From Whitmania pigra (Eukaryota > Annelida > Clitellata > Hirudinida > Haemopidae), in contig JAJTWR010000260.1 of the NCBI GenBank assembly GCA_021613335.1, forward strand, positions 3,238,001-3,302,000: a stretch of 64,000 bases of DNA, in the 5' to 3' direction. The notes under the pieces are model-generated. The model worked only from the letters and a program-made list of their open reading frames with translations, made no database searches and had not been told where the DNA came from. Position numbers and translations under genes: made by a program. Numbering within the stretch: the stretch's first letter is position 1; each line of letters opens with the position of its first letter. Below, piece by piece: positions 27,699-41,680 of the stretch.

Positions 27699-30600
27699 CT
27701 TATGCAGGTTTACATTCAAAATAAAAAGTGATCAACTGTAAAACGGAAATTATGTATGTTAAATTATGTTGGGTCCACTAATTGATTGGTTAATTTAGAG
27801 TCCAAAACTAGTTATTTATTGATTAGGTAGACTTATCCCATACAACAAATAATGCAAAAATCTCGAATACCGTTAATGATATACTGAATATATAACCTTT
27901 GATCGTATTGCCTAGTAAAATTACAACAGTTGTTACAATTCTAAAAACTCACCCCTACAAAAGATTATAAAGCTAACTTTCTGTCTCCATGTTAGTCATA
28001 AAAAGTTCAGTTCTAAGCTTAACATTATATTTCAGAACTATAAATAACTTTAACATTACGTGAAGAAACATAATAAACTATACCCACTACACTCAGAGGG
28101 AATGCTAATATATAATCCGAGGTATGCTTGCACAACAGAGCATGATACAGCAATCAAACGTGAAAACAAATATTTACAGGCCCAAAAGAACTTAAAGATT
28201 AACTTAAGACTAATTATAATTAGTCTCTGTGCGCTCGTACAAGTAAAAAACTTAGAATGGAAGGCACCTACAGTAACGTTCGCTCTGTGCCTGTTTACAC
28301 TGCTACTTATCAGACTCGGGCGATGTCACAGATAACCTTTTCGCAGGGACATAAACGATTTTATGAACTACTACAGTCAATGTGTAAATGCGATATTTTT
28401 TTTTAAAGATTTACTTCACTTAGGTTTTTGTTGATACCTCGTCAATCATAGTTTTCGTAATGAAAAACTGAAAATTAAATGAGTACTAATTCTAAATCAC
28501 CCTTAAATTTGAAATAGCCACAACCAGGCATGCATTAATAAGTTATTATAATATTAACCATAGCCTTAATGTCTAAAGCATGGAAGCACGATTTCGTAGT
28601 TACACGGAGGCTCTATCAATGAAAATAAATCTGTCATTTATAAATCTCACCAAATGCCAATAAGCAGAGCTTTAAGTTAGAAATAAGTGTGTAGTGCAAA
28701 GCTATCGATTTGAACAAGTCTTTAATTAAAAAGAAACTGTTCAATAATTTATAGAGTGGATCAAAACAATCGTTTCAAATTTGACAATTTATTTTTTTAG
28801 CATGGCTAGTTACTTCAGCCTGCTCCCAAGTCATGTAAGCTGAGTAGAAAGGATCTCGGACTTTGCTTCGACAGTGCACAAAAAAAAACAGAGAAGAAAA
28901 CAAAAATGGGCACGATAAAATACAAATTCCTAATTCAAATTAAGATGGAGAAATTAGTCAATTTAAACCTGAATTTAAGAGGGTTCAGATTGTCTGCGTG
29001 GAAAACGGATTTATGCATCTTTATTGAATGCTTAAACAAACTATTAACATTAGGAGTGATCTCTCAATTTAACTTCATGTGGAGAACATCTCAACCCGCC
29101 TTCAGACTGTCGCTGCCATGAACAAGCAGACAAGAATCACGCCACATTTCCGTACCCATTATAATTAAGCAAAACTTTCAATTAATTATAAACTAAAAAA
29201 ACATATGGCTTTAAGTCCCAAAAACCCTGAACAATTCAAACCACTACTACATATGCGCAAGCCCCTGAAGTACCAACTTAACATGAACACCTACAACAAA
29301 TTGCCCTTCAACCAATACCAATCAAACGAGTTCATTCCCAATGGCTGCTTAAGAATATCTCACAAATATTAAGCTATTTATTTTACTGATCATTCTTGTG
29401 TCTACAGCCCAGCAAACACAATGACTAGCACTAATTATTAAAAATGAATTGAATTTTTTTTTGTTCACACAACGTAAAGAAAACCAGAAACAAAATTTGA
29501 ATCGTAAGAACAAGAACGAGAACAATCAAGTTTCTTGGCAGTGAATCACTTTTATTGTCAGTTGAGATGACTCAATTGCAGGACCAATGTCAAGGATGAA
29601 CATCACAATCCCGGTGAAGATTTGAAGCAAGACATTTGTTTGTCTCTAGTGGAATTCCAAGCACATTAAAACCGATCGACCAATCTCATGAGTTCTCAGT
29701 AAACGGTCCACAAGCAACCGACTCATTCACCAATATCCATCATAGAGTTTTCAGAAACGATGACAAAGTAACACAACCTATCCATCAAAATAATTTTCAC
29801 ACCGTCTCCGCACAGCATCAAACGGGCTCGTAGAATGACTCCATTATGTAATCCATGTCAATACCAGCAACCGAGGTAAGAAATTTGTGTTGTACCAAGT
29901 CATAAACATGGACAGGATCAAGTACTCTAGCAGACAATCAACTTGAAACCCATTAAATTAAAAAATAAATCTAACTTTAGAATCAAAAACGAAGCATCAA
30001 GTTTGACTCATATTTTCCCTAAAAATTGATTAGAAGGATGGGGAAGTATGAAGAACAGACCAAGGGAAGAAAAGCTTATAGAAGGTTATACTTAGACAGC
30101 TTTCCGGCATAAGTTCGTAATGCAAAATATATGACGTTTATTACCACACTTATTCAGGCATAATTAAATGTATTAAAATGCACATTATAATATTTAAATA
30201 AGCCCACAGAGTGTTTAGGTGATTTACTTATTTTTATAGATATTGACCAATATCACCACAAATAAAATGAAAATGGCAAAAAATAAAGGTGATTTGAGCA
30301 CAAAGCAATGCTTTCTGCTATAAATACTGAAGACATAACTTTCCAGCAACAAAATCTACTGCTTAAAACAATGAAATTGAAAACATAAACACACTAAAGC
30401 ACAATACAACATAACATAGCATAAGTAATAATATAGTAATGACATAGCATAGCGTCAGTGAAATGTCACGATTCTGAGACAAATTGCTAGATAAGCAAGA
30501 CAACAAGGGGTCCGTGTCTCACGAAGCCGACATTTCAAGCAGATTCGTTTGGTTTTGTGTCTTGTTTGGACCTGCGTTTGCTCTCGTCGCACAGAATATA

Positions 30601-32251
30601 CGTAGAAAGCACGACAAGAAATTTCCAATGCGAAGATCTTTACGATGCCACTTAATCAACAGAAGCTTGGAAAGGCACTGCATAAACAGAGATGAACTAT
30701 AATGCAAAGCAAACGTTACCAATGTCACCAACATCATCATCACTCTAATGGAAAACATGGTTTGAATCTCCCTCCTTCTCATTTTATGTCAATGCTGAAG
30801 GCAGGAATGCTTATCAGTGTTGCATAACAAGTTCATAGCAGCATCTCACATCACTGATGCAGACTAGCGAGCGAAATGAAGAATCAAAATGAAAAAAAGA
30901 GACAGAGAGAGGTTCAGACGGAAATATTCTTGTTTTGTATTTGTTTCATATTTTAGAAAAATTCTGAAAATGACGTGAAAAAAGCGGGAAATATTTTGGT
31001 TTCGAAGAATACAGGTTTAAGCCGAAACATTGTGACCAACCTAAATCGAAGGCAGCAGAGATAACGGTGATAACTTTTAACATTTTAAACACTTTAAACA
31101 TTTTAAAAATTTAAACATTTTGCAAGGCAACAGGGGATCGGAGGATCGTTGTCCTCGCTCACAATCACAGAAGGTGACCACAGAATCCCATGAAATCTTC
31201 GTATTCTACACACAAGACGAACGCACACACAAACACACAATGTACAAATGTTAAGAAGGACTTAGGCAAAAGCCTCCCAGACTACTCAGAATTTATAAAA
31301 ACTTGTTCAACCAAAATAATTTCTGCACGGATAGAAAGAAGAGAGAACCACGTAAAAACGAACCGAATCAAATGGTCAACGAGTAATTATAAAAAAACCA
31401 TCCAAAGACAAATAAGAGACTTTGACCAGAAATCATTGACAGCAGTGTAACGTACGACTTACGTACGTGTAACAAGTAATCAAAACCATCCGATTCAATC
31501 CAAAAGTAGCGAAGAAGTAGCAGACGAAGAGGTGCACGGGTGAATGGATGGATGGATGGATGCTGGATGGGTACCTGCATTCAACAGACCTTCTTGAAGG
31601 GTGAGTACCTGGATGATGATAATAAAAATCAATAACATGAACAATCTGATATCGGCAATAACATTTAAAACAGAGGAATTAACAATAATTCAGATAAGAA
31701 TTATTCACATTCTCTGCTTCGCTCGTGATAAGCGATAAAGACCAACGCGGCTGAAAGTGCCTCTTCGGATTAGCGATTAGCGGCACCCAGCAAATCATTT
31801 GCATGATGAACAGAAGGTGAAAGATGAGGAATGAAAGCAAACACTCATGTTTTGCCTCAGACTTCCATTTCATGTTTATCTTCATTTAAATCACCCTGTG
31901 CTCAAATTGCTAGCTGTTGCATTGCTAATACAATACTGAGTTAACGTTATTATTATCGTTATAACAATGTTATTTTTATTAGTAGTAAGCTGACAATGAA
32001 ACAATGATTGTAATATAAATTGCCTAAACAACTGTTAGAAGAACAAGAGATTTTGCAAACAAATGGCTGCCATTAATTGAAATGATTATTGAAGAGAGTC
32101 ATCTTTGCTAGTTGGCCATTTAATTGTTATCATAACAGTCATCATCACCATCACCATCATCACTACCACCATCATCATCACCATCATCACTACCACCACC
32201 ATCATCATCATCATCATCACCACCGCCGCCGCCACCACCATTATCATACAT
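27699..32251. other. Long gene-free interval between AF9/ENL and SPTLC2
   Basis: About 4.5 kb without a gene I can support. It contains the AF9/ENL promoter side (27.7 kb upward) and the SPTLC2 3' untranslated side (32.25 kb downward). A GGAT microsatellite lies at 31543-31563, and an ATC tract at 32139-32241 abuts the SPTLC2 stop codon. Open frames up to 91 codons here have no family resemblance or splice support. Confidence 0.5.
32139..32241. repeat. ATC/ACC microsatellite in SPTLC2 3' region
   Basis: An imperfect trinucleotide tract of CAT, CAC and CCG units ends 11 bp from the SPTLC2 stop codon (32252), so it is probably transcribed in the 3' untranslated region. Confidence 0.9.
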
Positions 32252-35200
32252 TCATGCCCACCTAGAAATGAAGTCTTCATCATTCTCTGAAAACTGAGGC
32301 ACAGGCATCCTGGAGAACTTGACCTTGACTTTATCACCGACCTCATCCAGGATCTCAAGAGCCTGCAAATGACCAACACCACTTTCATTTGTGTAATTTC
32401 ATTACATTAAGGCATTGTAACATCAGGCAATGGAGTGACGTAAGAGGCTATAGTCATCGTCGTCGTCGTCATCATCATCATCAACATCGCCTGACGTCAC
32501 TTCCATCGAACGATGTCCGCTTAAACTAATCACAGCCCAGCTTACAACCCAAGAAATCACGTCAACACGAAATAGCAAAAACATCCTACTAAATGAACCG
32601 GGCCAATAAACAAGTGTCATGCACTTCACCACCAGTCATTAACTTCCTTATGCATTTTAATTTAACCACCCAAGGTGTCTCAAAACCTCTCTCTTGGTGA
32701 ATCTCCGAGACCACCGTTATCGTCGTCGTCATCATCATCATCATCATCATCACCACCATCATCGAGCCATTTACGTAATAGTAACGATCAATATCTGTCA
32801 CAAGTACACCTCAATTATTCAAACTTCCTCATGTTTATTATTATGCTCATTAGCGTGACCCAACTCATTAACATAATTACGTCCAACTGGCCTCGATTGG
32901 AACATTGAAGTCAATTAGAACCAAATTTGTTAGCTCTGAATTGTTGAATTGAATTGCAGAATTTCACTTACTTTATCCAGCTGATACTTCGAGTGAGATG
33001 CAGAGAGGCAAAATCTTGCCCGGGATTCGACCAACGGGGTAGCAGGGAAGCCCACCACCACCGTAGCAAGACCACGCTTGAGACACTCTCTACTGAAGGC
33101 CCTGTACCAATGTTATCAACGACGGCAATGATGATAAATGAATAAATGCCTACAGAGAGATCGTGTATATGTAGAGAGAAAGATATGCAGATATGATAAT
33201 GATAATCCTTCACGATGACATGAGCAGTGGTATTTTATGTGAAAACAATGATGCACAGCCATTATCCATCTCAAAACATGAAAATCCATTGCGTCAACAA
33301 CATTGCGCATAATCCTCTAATCAAACCAACTAAAAACTTATCACACTGCTAAACCCATCATCATCATCATCACCAACGTCCTCGTTTTAAGGAAATAACA
33401 ACAGAGACAATAGCGATGGTTAAATGGCAGATGAACGAAGATAAAGATGATGATGATGATGATAATGATGATGACGACGACGATGATGATCGTGATAACG
33501 ACAGTGGAGTGTGCACTGAAATGAAACCTCACACAGCTTTCCCTGGGCAATAGAGTAGCAGAGGAACGACAGGTGAGTCGATGTTTCCGTAGATGATGAA
33601 GCCCATCTCGTACAACCTGCGCCTGAAATACCTGGCATTCCAGGCCAGCTGAGCAACTTTGCTGGGACCTTGGGATAAGAAAAATGCACCTCAGTAAATC
33701 ATTATTTTCAGTTTTTTGTTTTTTTTTTTGTTCAGACCAGACCCGAGCTTACTAAGTCGCTGCATCATCGATTGAAAACATTCTGACGAAAGCCGCGGGG
33801 AGCACTGCGTTGATGGCGACGATATTTCTAGACGATGCGTGAGTGCACCTCTCTCGAAAGTTTGTGGAACAAAACAGAAAGAACAGCTTCCGAGAAGCGA
33901 GGTTAATTATCATCGTAGCGACTGCGAGACTACGAGAGGTGCAACAATTAAGGCGGCAACAGCGGTAATCAAATCATTGTCCTGGACGAGAATAATGCCA
34001 TCATTAGTCGAGTCTTCATTTACGACCTCAACAATGACAACCACGACAGCAAGAACAACAACAACGACGACGACGACGATGTTGATGATGATGATGAACA
34101 TTGATAAACTTATGTTATCCTAAAGATTGTCTAACATTAATTAATTCATTCGTTCACCAAAGTTCACTAACAACTTTACTGACTTGGAACTATAACTATC
34201 ACTTCCCAATTTATAAACTACTTAGAAAAATGTTGGAGCACAAAGTAAACAAACAACTCTGAAACCCAACCCAGTGAATGAGTGTCTATGACTGACTGAG
34301 TGAATGGTGGGTTATGATTGCATTAAGGCAATTGTGAATAAATTATGACGGTTATGATTATATTACGACTGTTATGAATACATTACACGACGGTTGTGAT
34401 CCTATTACAGCGGTGATGATTACATTGTGGCGGCGTCTCGGTGGATGATCAAAAAAACTTGTATTTAGTAAATCATCTCGCTAGAACTGGTTAATCACAA
34501 GTAATGAACCTATGTTGGTGCCTTCTTTGTCCATGATGATGCGCATAGTTGCAATGATCTGCTGGGCTACCAGGCCTGGCATGCTCACTGCGTAAGCGCA
34601 GCTGTGGGATCTGAGTCTCAAGTAATCAATCAAGACCTATCGAAATAAATTCAAGGAGAAATTAAATTAATTTGCTCTTTGCCCACAACCCAGCACCCCA
34701 ACAATAATAATAATAACAGTAACAACAGTTTATGAGTTTACAGTAGCATGCATTAAATAAATTAATTATTTAGCGTATTTGGTATTTAGCTAAAATAGGC
34801 AAATATTTCTTTGCTACTTTTTTGCCTCCGATGTATCCTCCAACAGCTCCGAAGCTCTTGGTGAAAGTGCCCATCATGACGTCAACATCCCTGGGGTTGC
34901 AGCCCCAGTAATCCACCACCCCCCTTCCGTTAGGTCCGAGAGCTCCGATGCTGTGGGCCTCGTCCAAATACAAGTAGGCCTTGTACTTCTTCTTCAGGGA
35001 AATTACTTCTGGTAGCTTGACAATGGATCCTTCCATGCTGAAATGCAAGTTATTAAAATGAACCTTCTTGAATTTTAGATTTTGCAAAACTGTTAAAGGA
35101 AAGGTTCTGATTTAAAAACATCTGCTGATTTTGATTTCCAATAATAAGAAATGTGATGAAATGAAAGCAGAGTTTGAATGCAGAGTATGAAAGTTTGCAT

Positions 35201-38200
35201 TGGAAAAACAACGACATCAAAACAAGGACAACAAGTTGTTGATTCAGAAATAGGATTTCCGTTTTTAAATCTGCTTCCTCATTTAAGCTTCTGTTAAAAC
35301 CTTCAGGGCGGATAAAGATCCAATTCACGCAAAACTAATTAGACAATATGCATCATTATCATGACTTTTCCATCCATAGTTGACAGCCCATGATTACTGC
35401 CACAACAATATTACTCTACATTACTAAAGGAGGCACATAGTTGATTGCATGACAGGTATTTATAAAAATGTACTCACAAAAGAATTCAAAGGAAGAAGTG
35501 ATTGTACAAATTCCCAAAGTCCAATCCTTCACATCGATTGGCCAAAAACACTGTTCAACGAATCCTTAAACTAGAACATCATTTGAAAGTTAGATACATT
35601 CAGGCAGTCACTAGGCAATGCTAGAGACACTCAACAGCCCCAGTAGCAGCTAATCTGCAACTTACAACAACAAAGCCCATCAACATTGACGAGCTAATTT
35701 CACTGTGGAGATGCTACATTGTACAATATTACATAATGCCATCACCGCCATCATCGTCGCATTATTTAATGTACATTCTTTAAAAGTAAGTGCAGATGTT
35801 CAAAACATCTTTCAAGGTGCTTCCACGAGGGCCTCGTAAATTCAAAGTGGCCTCATTTTAAAAATAAATGTAAAGAAACTCTGAAAGTTCTTGAGAGTAC
35901 TCAAAGTAGTTGATGAAGCAGAAGAAGAAAGAAAAGATAAGATGGAATTCAAGGACTGAGATGACCATATCGTGGAAAGAGAAATCGATGAAAGATTAGT
36001 GTTCAATCACTCATCATACTGTCGCCACCCATGTCATCAAAGTCTTGCGCAAGTTCGTGTGCGTCAACAAAGGATAAGAAAATGAGCAAACAACGTGCAA
36101 AGCAATCACTCCGCCCAAACAATATTTTAATTTTCCACTTCAACATTTATCAATGATTTAAAAACAAAATTGGTGAAGATAGAAATAATCACTTGTTTTT
36201 CATTAAAAACGAAAACAGAGAATCTGTCATGAAAACAAAATAAAACCTAAAACATCAGCAACTTAATGCAAACTTTGCATGAAAAATTACGATTAAAAGT
36301 GGATTGAGTGAATCGAAAATTATCATTAGGATCAAAGAGTTGAAATGAATGTTAAGAGCAGACGAAGCCAAGGTGAACAAGTTCTGCCCAACAAACCCTC
36401 ACAACCAGCAGAGGCATGCCCTCTCTCAACAGCAGGTTCTCCTGTTCAAATTTCAGACGACGAGCATGAACCACCTCCGACACGAAGGACGATCTTGAAG
36501 AAGCACGTGCAACAAAAGGGAAGCAACAATTCAACACCAACCTGTACACCCCCTCGACGATTATGAGGATCTTCTTCCAAGGTCTGCGAGTCCTCGGTTG
36601 GCCGGTCAGGATGGACTCTCTCAGCTTGTTCTCTAGATCGATCATGTCTGAAATGTCAATTTGTGTAATTCTTTAACCAAGAACTCACCACACCATGCAG
36701 TTCCATCCTTTATAATAAGCTGAAATGACTTTAACTCAATCATATCAATCTTAAAAATGATCTTTTGAAAAGAAGTATTCTTATTTCATTCGAAGCAAAC
36801 GTACCATTGTGCTTGAAGATGCGGACGGTGGCACAAGAAAGTCTCGCTCCCAGGATAAGGGAAGCGTGGTTGAGTTCGTCGCTTAGCACGAGGCAGCCCT
36901 TCGCGTTTAAAAGATCATTTAATTATCCGAGCCGATGATTGAGAATCATAAAAGTACTTTTGAAACGAGGGCAGGAATGTTCATGGAGTTGGTGGCAAAA
37001 CCCATTCCGAACACGACGGAAGATTCGACGTCGAGAAATTCGGAAACCAACTTCTCCAGATGAGCGTGGATGTCGAGATTTCCTTAAACATTGCATTCGA
37101 GTTTAAAAATCATAGGGTCATTGCTAAGATAATTAATAATAAATAAAAATTAATTAATATTATTAATAATCGACCCGTTTTAAATTAATCGACAAGAACA
37201 GAAACGTTCTTCAAACCAAATTCGTGTCTGGAACTTCCGAGTCCGATGCCGTACTCGAACGTGGCCCGTTCCGTCATGTCGACGGATTCTCCGGAACATT
37301 CGGCAAATCCGAGATAGTTGTAGGAGCCCATGTTGATGGCATTAAGTATTTTACCTGTTTGGCTGGAAATACAGTGTGACAGGTGATAGATGATCCGATT
37401 GAATAGCTAACAGGTATGAAGTAATCAAATGCACTTGAAACATGACATCAAATGAAGAGAACATGCAAGTTCTTATTAATTTACTTAAAATTCAGCCAGT
37501 GCAAGAGATAAAATCAATAAATTTATAAAGTCATTAAAAAATAAAAATATGGTTAACAAATATACATTTTCCTAAGTGTAACATTCTTTTCTAAAACATG
37601 ATTGGGGAAGGTATAAAGATCATTTAAAAAGTTTATTCAAATGTTGACTCACTAAAATGTCCATCCTTGGTCATCAGTTTGTCTTTCGATTATTTTAAAA
37701 ACTGCACTGGGGACACTACATATTGGTCGATTTAAGCAATCTCTTATTCTTCTGTACAAATTTCTTGTATAAAAACTTTCAAAACTTTGATATAATGGAA
37801 CCCACCCCTGAAATCAGAAAACCTTAACATTGCTTACAACACCAAGCCAATTTGATATTTCATTAAGCATGTTTCATAAAACCACTTTTGATTCCAAAGA
37901 ATTTATTGAGATAAGATAATTTATTGTCATATTTACCTCCTTGAATGGCTCTTGAGCAATAGGTATTTTTTCCAAGTTCCACCTTCTAAAGAAATCACGC
38001 AAATGACCAAATATTACCAAGATTCCATAGCTTACGTAGGTAATAACTGCCACAATTAAAGGGGTCTCTTCAAAAAATTCACCATGGATTGATTTCTGAA
38101 ACGTGACTAATCATTAACAAGACAAATTAAAATATTGATAAATTATCGATTCAATGAGAAGAGAATGGAAGCTACTTCATGGAGTAACTTCAGTTTTAAT

Positions 38201-38344
38201 CGTTGAAATATTTATTTAATCAAATAAATCCAAATATTCAAGATGAATGAATATAATTACATATATTTAACGAACCTTATCTCCCTGCGCTTTAATCATC
38301 TTAGTGGGAGAATCTTCTAGGAAATTGTTCGATTTATCCAGCAT
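32252..38344 (-). CDS. SPTLC2: SPTLC2, serine palmitoyltransferase catalytic subunit
   Basis: Twelve exons: 38344-38276, 38095-37937, 37807-37653, 37362-37217, 37082-36958, 36898-36805, 36647-36542, 35037-34818, 34636-34510, 33668-33533, 33101-32972 and 32362-32252, giving 525 residues (human 562). It condenses serine with palmitoyl-CoA, the first step of sphingolipid synthesis, at the ER with SPTLC1. A membrane segment lies at about 35-53. The PLP-dependent fold shows [28 protein letters not shown] (D310) and the PLP lysine K345 in GTFTKSFG. The N-terminal ATG follows a splice-free run and is the only one that fits. The final exon reads through a possible donor into TGA 9 bp later, giving ISRWA at the end. 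Several introns carry GAT/ATC microsatellites. Confidence 0.95.
32453..34097. repeat. Cluster of ATC/GAT microsatellites in SPTLC2 introns
   Basis: Separate tracts occur at 32453-32489, 32719-32763, 33355-33374, 33445-33490 and 34055-34097, in the last introns of SPTLC2. Each mixes TCA with TCG or GAT with GAC units. Long D-, S- or V-rich open frames on both strands here come from the repeats. Confidence 0.85.
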
Positions 38345-39482
38345 ACCTAACGACTATTCCAGTGTCGGCTTCTGGGCACACATCCTATATTGTTTATTTC
38401 GGTTGTCAGAGAAGGTATAACTCGTAAAGTCCGTCGATGGCTAATTTATGTCGCAATCGTGAATTAATAGAAAACTTAAAAGGCCTTTATTACCAAATTA
38501 ACTTAATTTCCAACGTTTCCAAGGGTGGATCGACTCACTGTACCCCGCTACAGCATAGTACGTATCATCTTCAAAGACACTCTCGTCTAAAACTATAAAA
38601 AGCGCTTCTATTAAGCTAGTTTTTTGTCTTAGATTTTACTTTAAATATTTAAATTGAATTAAGACAATTTTTAAATAAAATATCACTAATTGTTAAGTGA
38701 TACCAAATACAAAAATAGAAAAGCTCTATCGAATCAATTATAATCAAAGTCATGTGGTTGTTTAAGAACCAAGAAATGGTTCATGCGAATCAGGAATGTT
38801 TGCTTGGAATTATGTTAAATCTTTGGAGGAGGCTGCAAAATTAACATAATTGCCATTTGATAATTTCATGAATCCAGACCACTAGGAGCTTCTGATGTTA
38901 GGCCTATGATGCCTTATAAATAAACTAGTTATTACATAATGTGTTAATTATGCAATTCAATGAATTCACTTTGCGTTAGTCACCTTCAAAGACATTTGTA
39001 CAAAGACGTTCCTAGAGATTCCAGAGGTTTTCCTAGGATAGGAAAATTTGCTTCGGACACGATCTGGACAGTATCATATCAACTTTAAAAACTCATTATG
39101 GTAGAAAATTTTATATTTTTTGTTAGAATTTTACTATTTTTATTATTTCTGTTTATTATTATTTTTTTCTTATCCGCTCAAAATGCCGCCCCCTGCTTGG
39201 GGTCCCCCTTCCTTGCTACGCTACTGTTTGAGACTAATGTGAACAACATGTCGTTACAGCATGTTTAGAAAATTGAACGAAGTTCTGCACTATAACCGTG
39301 AAAACTAAAGAAACGCCAAGTAATGAACAACGAAAAATGGGAAAAATATCTATTTCAACTTTATTTTATCATGATGGTTATTATTAAATATTAAAAGCGT
39401 CAATCCATTTTAAAGCATTGTTGAATGAACAATGTTAATAAGTGTTTTACAGATTTTCTAATTTCTCACAAATATGAACAAT
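38345..39482. other. SPTLC2 upstream region with a hAT-type end
   Basis: No gene seen. At 39182-39226 the minus strand reads CAGTAGCGTAGCAAGG, then a G-rich run and GGGGCGGCATTTTG. This is a hAT-like end related to the element at 9865, which shares the GGGGCGGCATTTTG block. The partner end was not found. Confidence 0.45.
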
Positions 39483-40193
39483 TTACTCTGTTGTTCCAGT
39501 GCTAACAACATCAAAAGCTTTCAGGAATTTTTCTTTGGTCACCGGGTTGTGTGAGCTGAGCATGAAGAAATTGTACAAAGCATCTTTATAATTCCTAACA
39601 TCAGTTTTAAACTTGTATGGGACTTCATGAACTGGCATCCGTCCCACTGATTTAATTTCTTTTTCCATTTTTTCCATAAGCAAGTCTGGTTTGAGGTTCA
39701 GATGTTTTTTAAGTCTCGCCAAAGGGCTTCCCTGAAGTTCACCATGACTAGACTGCCAGTTTCTGGTTTGAGCCAAAAGTTAAAACAATGCTTGAAGAAT
39801 CCAATACGATCACTTGGAATCAATAAATACAGAGAGTGAAAAGCCAACACGATATCCAATTCTTTATAGAGGGTTTTGTCTGAACTTTCAATAGACATCT
39901 TATGAATTTCAACCTCTATTTTGTTTCCAAATGCAAAACTCAAATTTTCTGTCAATTCTTCGACACAATTATGATCCCTTTCAATTGCGATCAACGTTTT
40001 CAAATTTGGAGGGCAAAGTTTAATGAATTCGATGTCAAAATCCCCATAACCTGTTCCAACAGAGGTGCATCTTGCAAGGACTTCATTTGCGCGGGAAGTT
40101 GCCCCATCAAGCCTCCTAGTACCTCCATTTCATTGTGACACCGGCGAAATGTTTTTAATTTTTTCGGATAATTGAAATTACCTTCTATGTAAT
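39483..40193 (-). pseudogene. HNMT-like methyltransferase pseudogene
   Basis: One intronless stretch reads, in three successive frames, as a histamine N-methyltransferase-like SAM-dependent enzyme. Frame one (40193 to about 40068) gives NYPKKLKTFRRCHNEME and LPAQMKSLQDA. Frame two (about 40066-39701) gives the SAM-binding SVGTGYGDFDIEFIK, then LDIVLAFHSLYLL. Frame three (about 39701-39483) gives LKKHLNLKPDLLMEKMEKE to a TAA. The second break lies in a run of six A's where seven would restore the frame; the first is a one-base loss near the glycine motif. Two frameshifts and no intron suggest a dead copy, though the A-run break alone could be an assembly error. Similarity to HNMT is by pattern only. 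Confidence 0.6.
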
Positions 40194-41680
40194 CCGTATC
40201 TCCACTATGTTACCACATTGAGGATGAAACAATTTTTCAGTGATATGCAAATCTGGTATAGATCAATATTGAACATATATAATTATATTAATTTATATAA
40301 GTGATACAAATTCGTGAAACGTTACTTTTGTTTTCTCTACTTAAAAAAGACCCCAGTAATAAATCATTAATTTAACAACCATCCAAAACAGCTAAAGCAG
40401 CCTTTATGTGAAGTCGATAATACTCTTCATTGACTAACACTCAGGTGAGTTCATCATGAGGATTAGAACATTCTTAATCAAGCCATAATTTCAAATTTTA
40501 AGAATAGGTGAGTTGAGATTATAAGTCTTATTTATGCCTAATATTACTAAATCGTATTATAAAACTTACATTGATCTTTATATTTTAATTCTAAAATTGT
40601 GACAAATGAAGTTAGACATTTGACAAAAGAAACATGTTACCACCAGCAAAAAACAATTGTTAAAAATTCTAATTTATCTAACCCACTTTTTCAAATTAAT
40701 ATACCTACGTCAAACATACGTTTTATGAATAAAAAATGCTCGCAAATCATAAATATTTGGAGGTGTCTCCTATGAAAAATGTCAAATAATATTGTCTGAA
40801 ATGAAACGGAAAACTATAAACGAAAAAGCTATAATACGAAATTTCCGCTTAATTGCCAATTCGAATTAGCAATTATTGAAACAATAAAGTGGAAAGAAGT
40901 TTGAAATATATATTACCACTGTCATAAAGTTTTGATATCCTTACTAATCATGGCTGGACTTTGTGTTTTCACAATCGAGCAAATGGCTCGATAATGAAGA
41001 GTGGAGTTAGTTGAGAGGGCATACTACAGATTCTCAAATGGTTTATTGTAGCTCTATGTTCAGACGAGCAGGTTAAAAAGCCTATGAATCTTCGCTAGCC
41101 GTATGAAATAATAATTTAGCGGGCCGAATTTAAAACAAAGGACATCTAATTAAACGCACATTCAGAAAATACTTTAAAATTTTTAACTCGAGAACAAGCA
41201 TTGATATGACATTCGAGACATGTTAAACCAGCGGTTCTCAACCTGTAGGTCGCGTTATTCGTCATTCCATCAAACAAATTCTCAATGCCATCTGATCTCA
41301 AATTTTTATTGATATGCCCCAATAAACTATTTAATTTTGAACTGAGTCGTCTTATATTTCGAATACAAAATTTATAAAAATGCCATTTGAAAATTAATAC
41401 AGCAGTTTAACTCGAACAGCCGAAGAATTGATGTAATAAATAAAACTGCGATCTTTAATTGCTTCTAATAGATGTTATAAATTATTGAAGGTATAAAAAA
41501 TAGGCGTTACGAAGCTTTGACGGAGTTGCAAAAAATTGATTAAATTAAATTTTTATTAACTCTCATTTTCATGATCTTTTAGAATGACCTTAATGCAGAT
41601 TACTTTCTGAAAAACTATCAATCAAAATCACATTCTTAAAAAGCCAATTAAGAATATTCAAAACTTTCTAGGCAAATATC
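40194..41680. other. Gene-free interval with a hAT-type end at 41229
   Basis: At 41229-41254 the sequence starts CAGCGGTTCTCAACCTGTAG and continues GTCGCG, a ZBED5/FAM200-type hAT end like that at 10450. No opposite end was identified before the next gene. The rest is AT-rich, with nothing recognised. Confidence 0.45.

Noticed and set aside
31566..31600. Possible extra 3' exon of SPTLC2 via the AG|GTGGGC donor at the end of exon 12
   Set aside because: The exon reads into an in-frame TGA 9 bp later, and the downstream candidate has no protein support.
32086..32388. Met/Val-rich 100-codon frame on the minus strand
   Set aside because: Frame shadow of the last SPTLC2 exon plus the ATC repeat.
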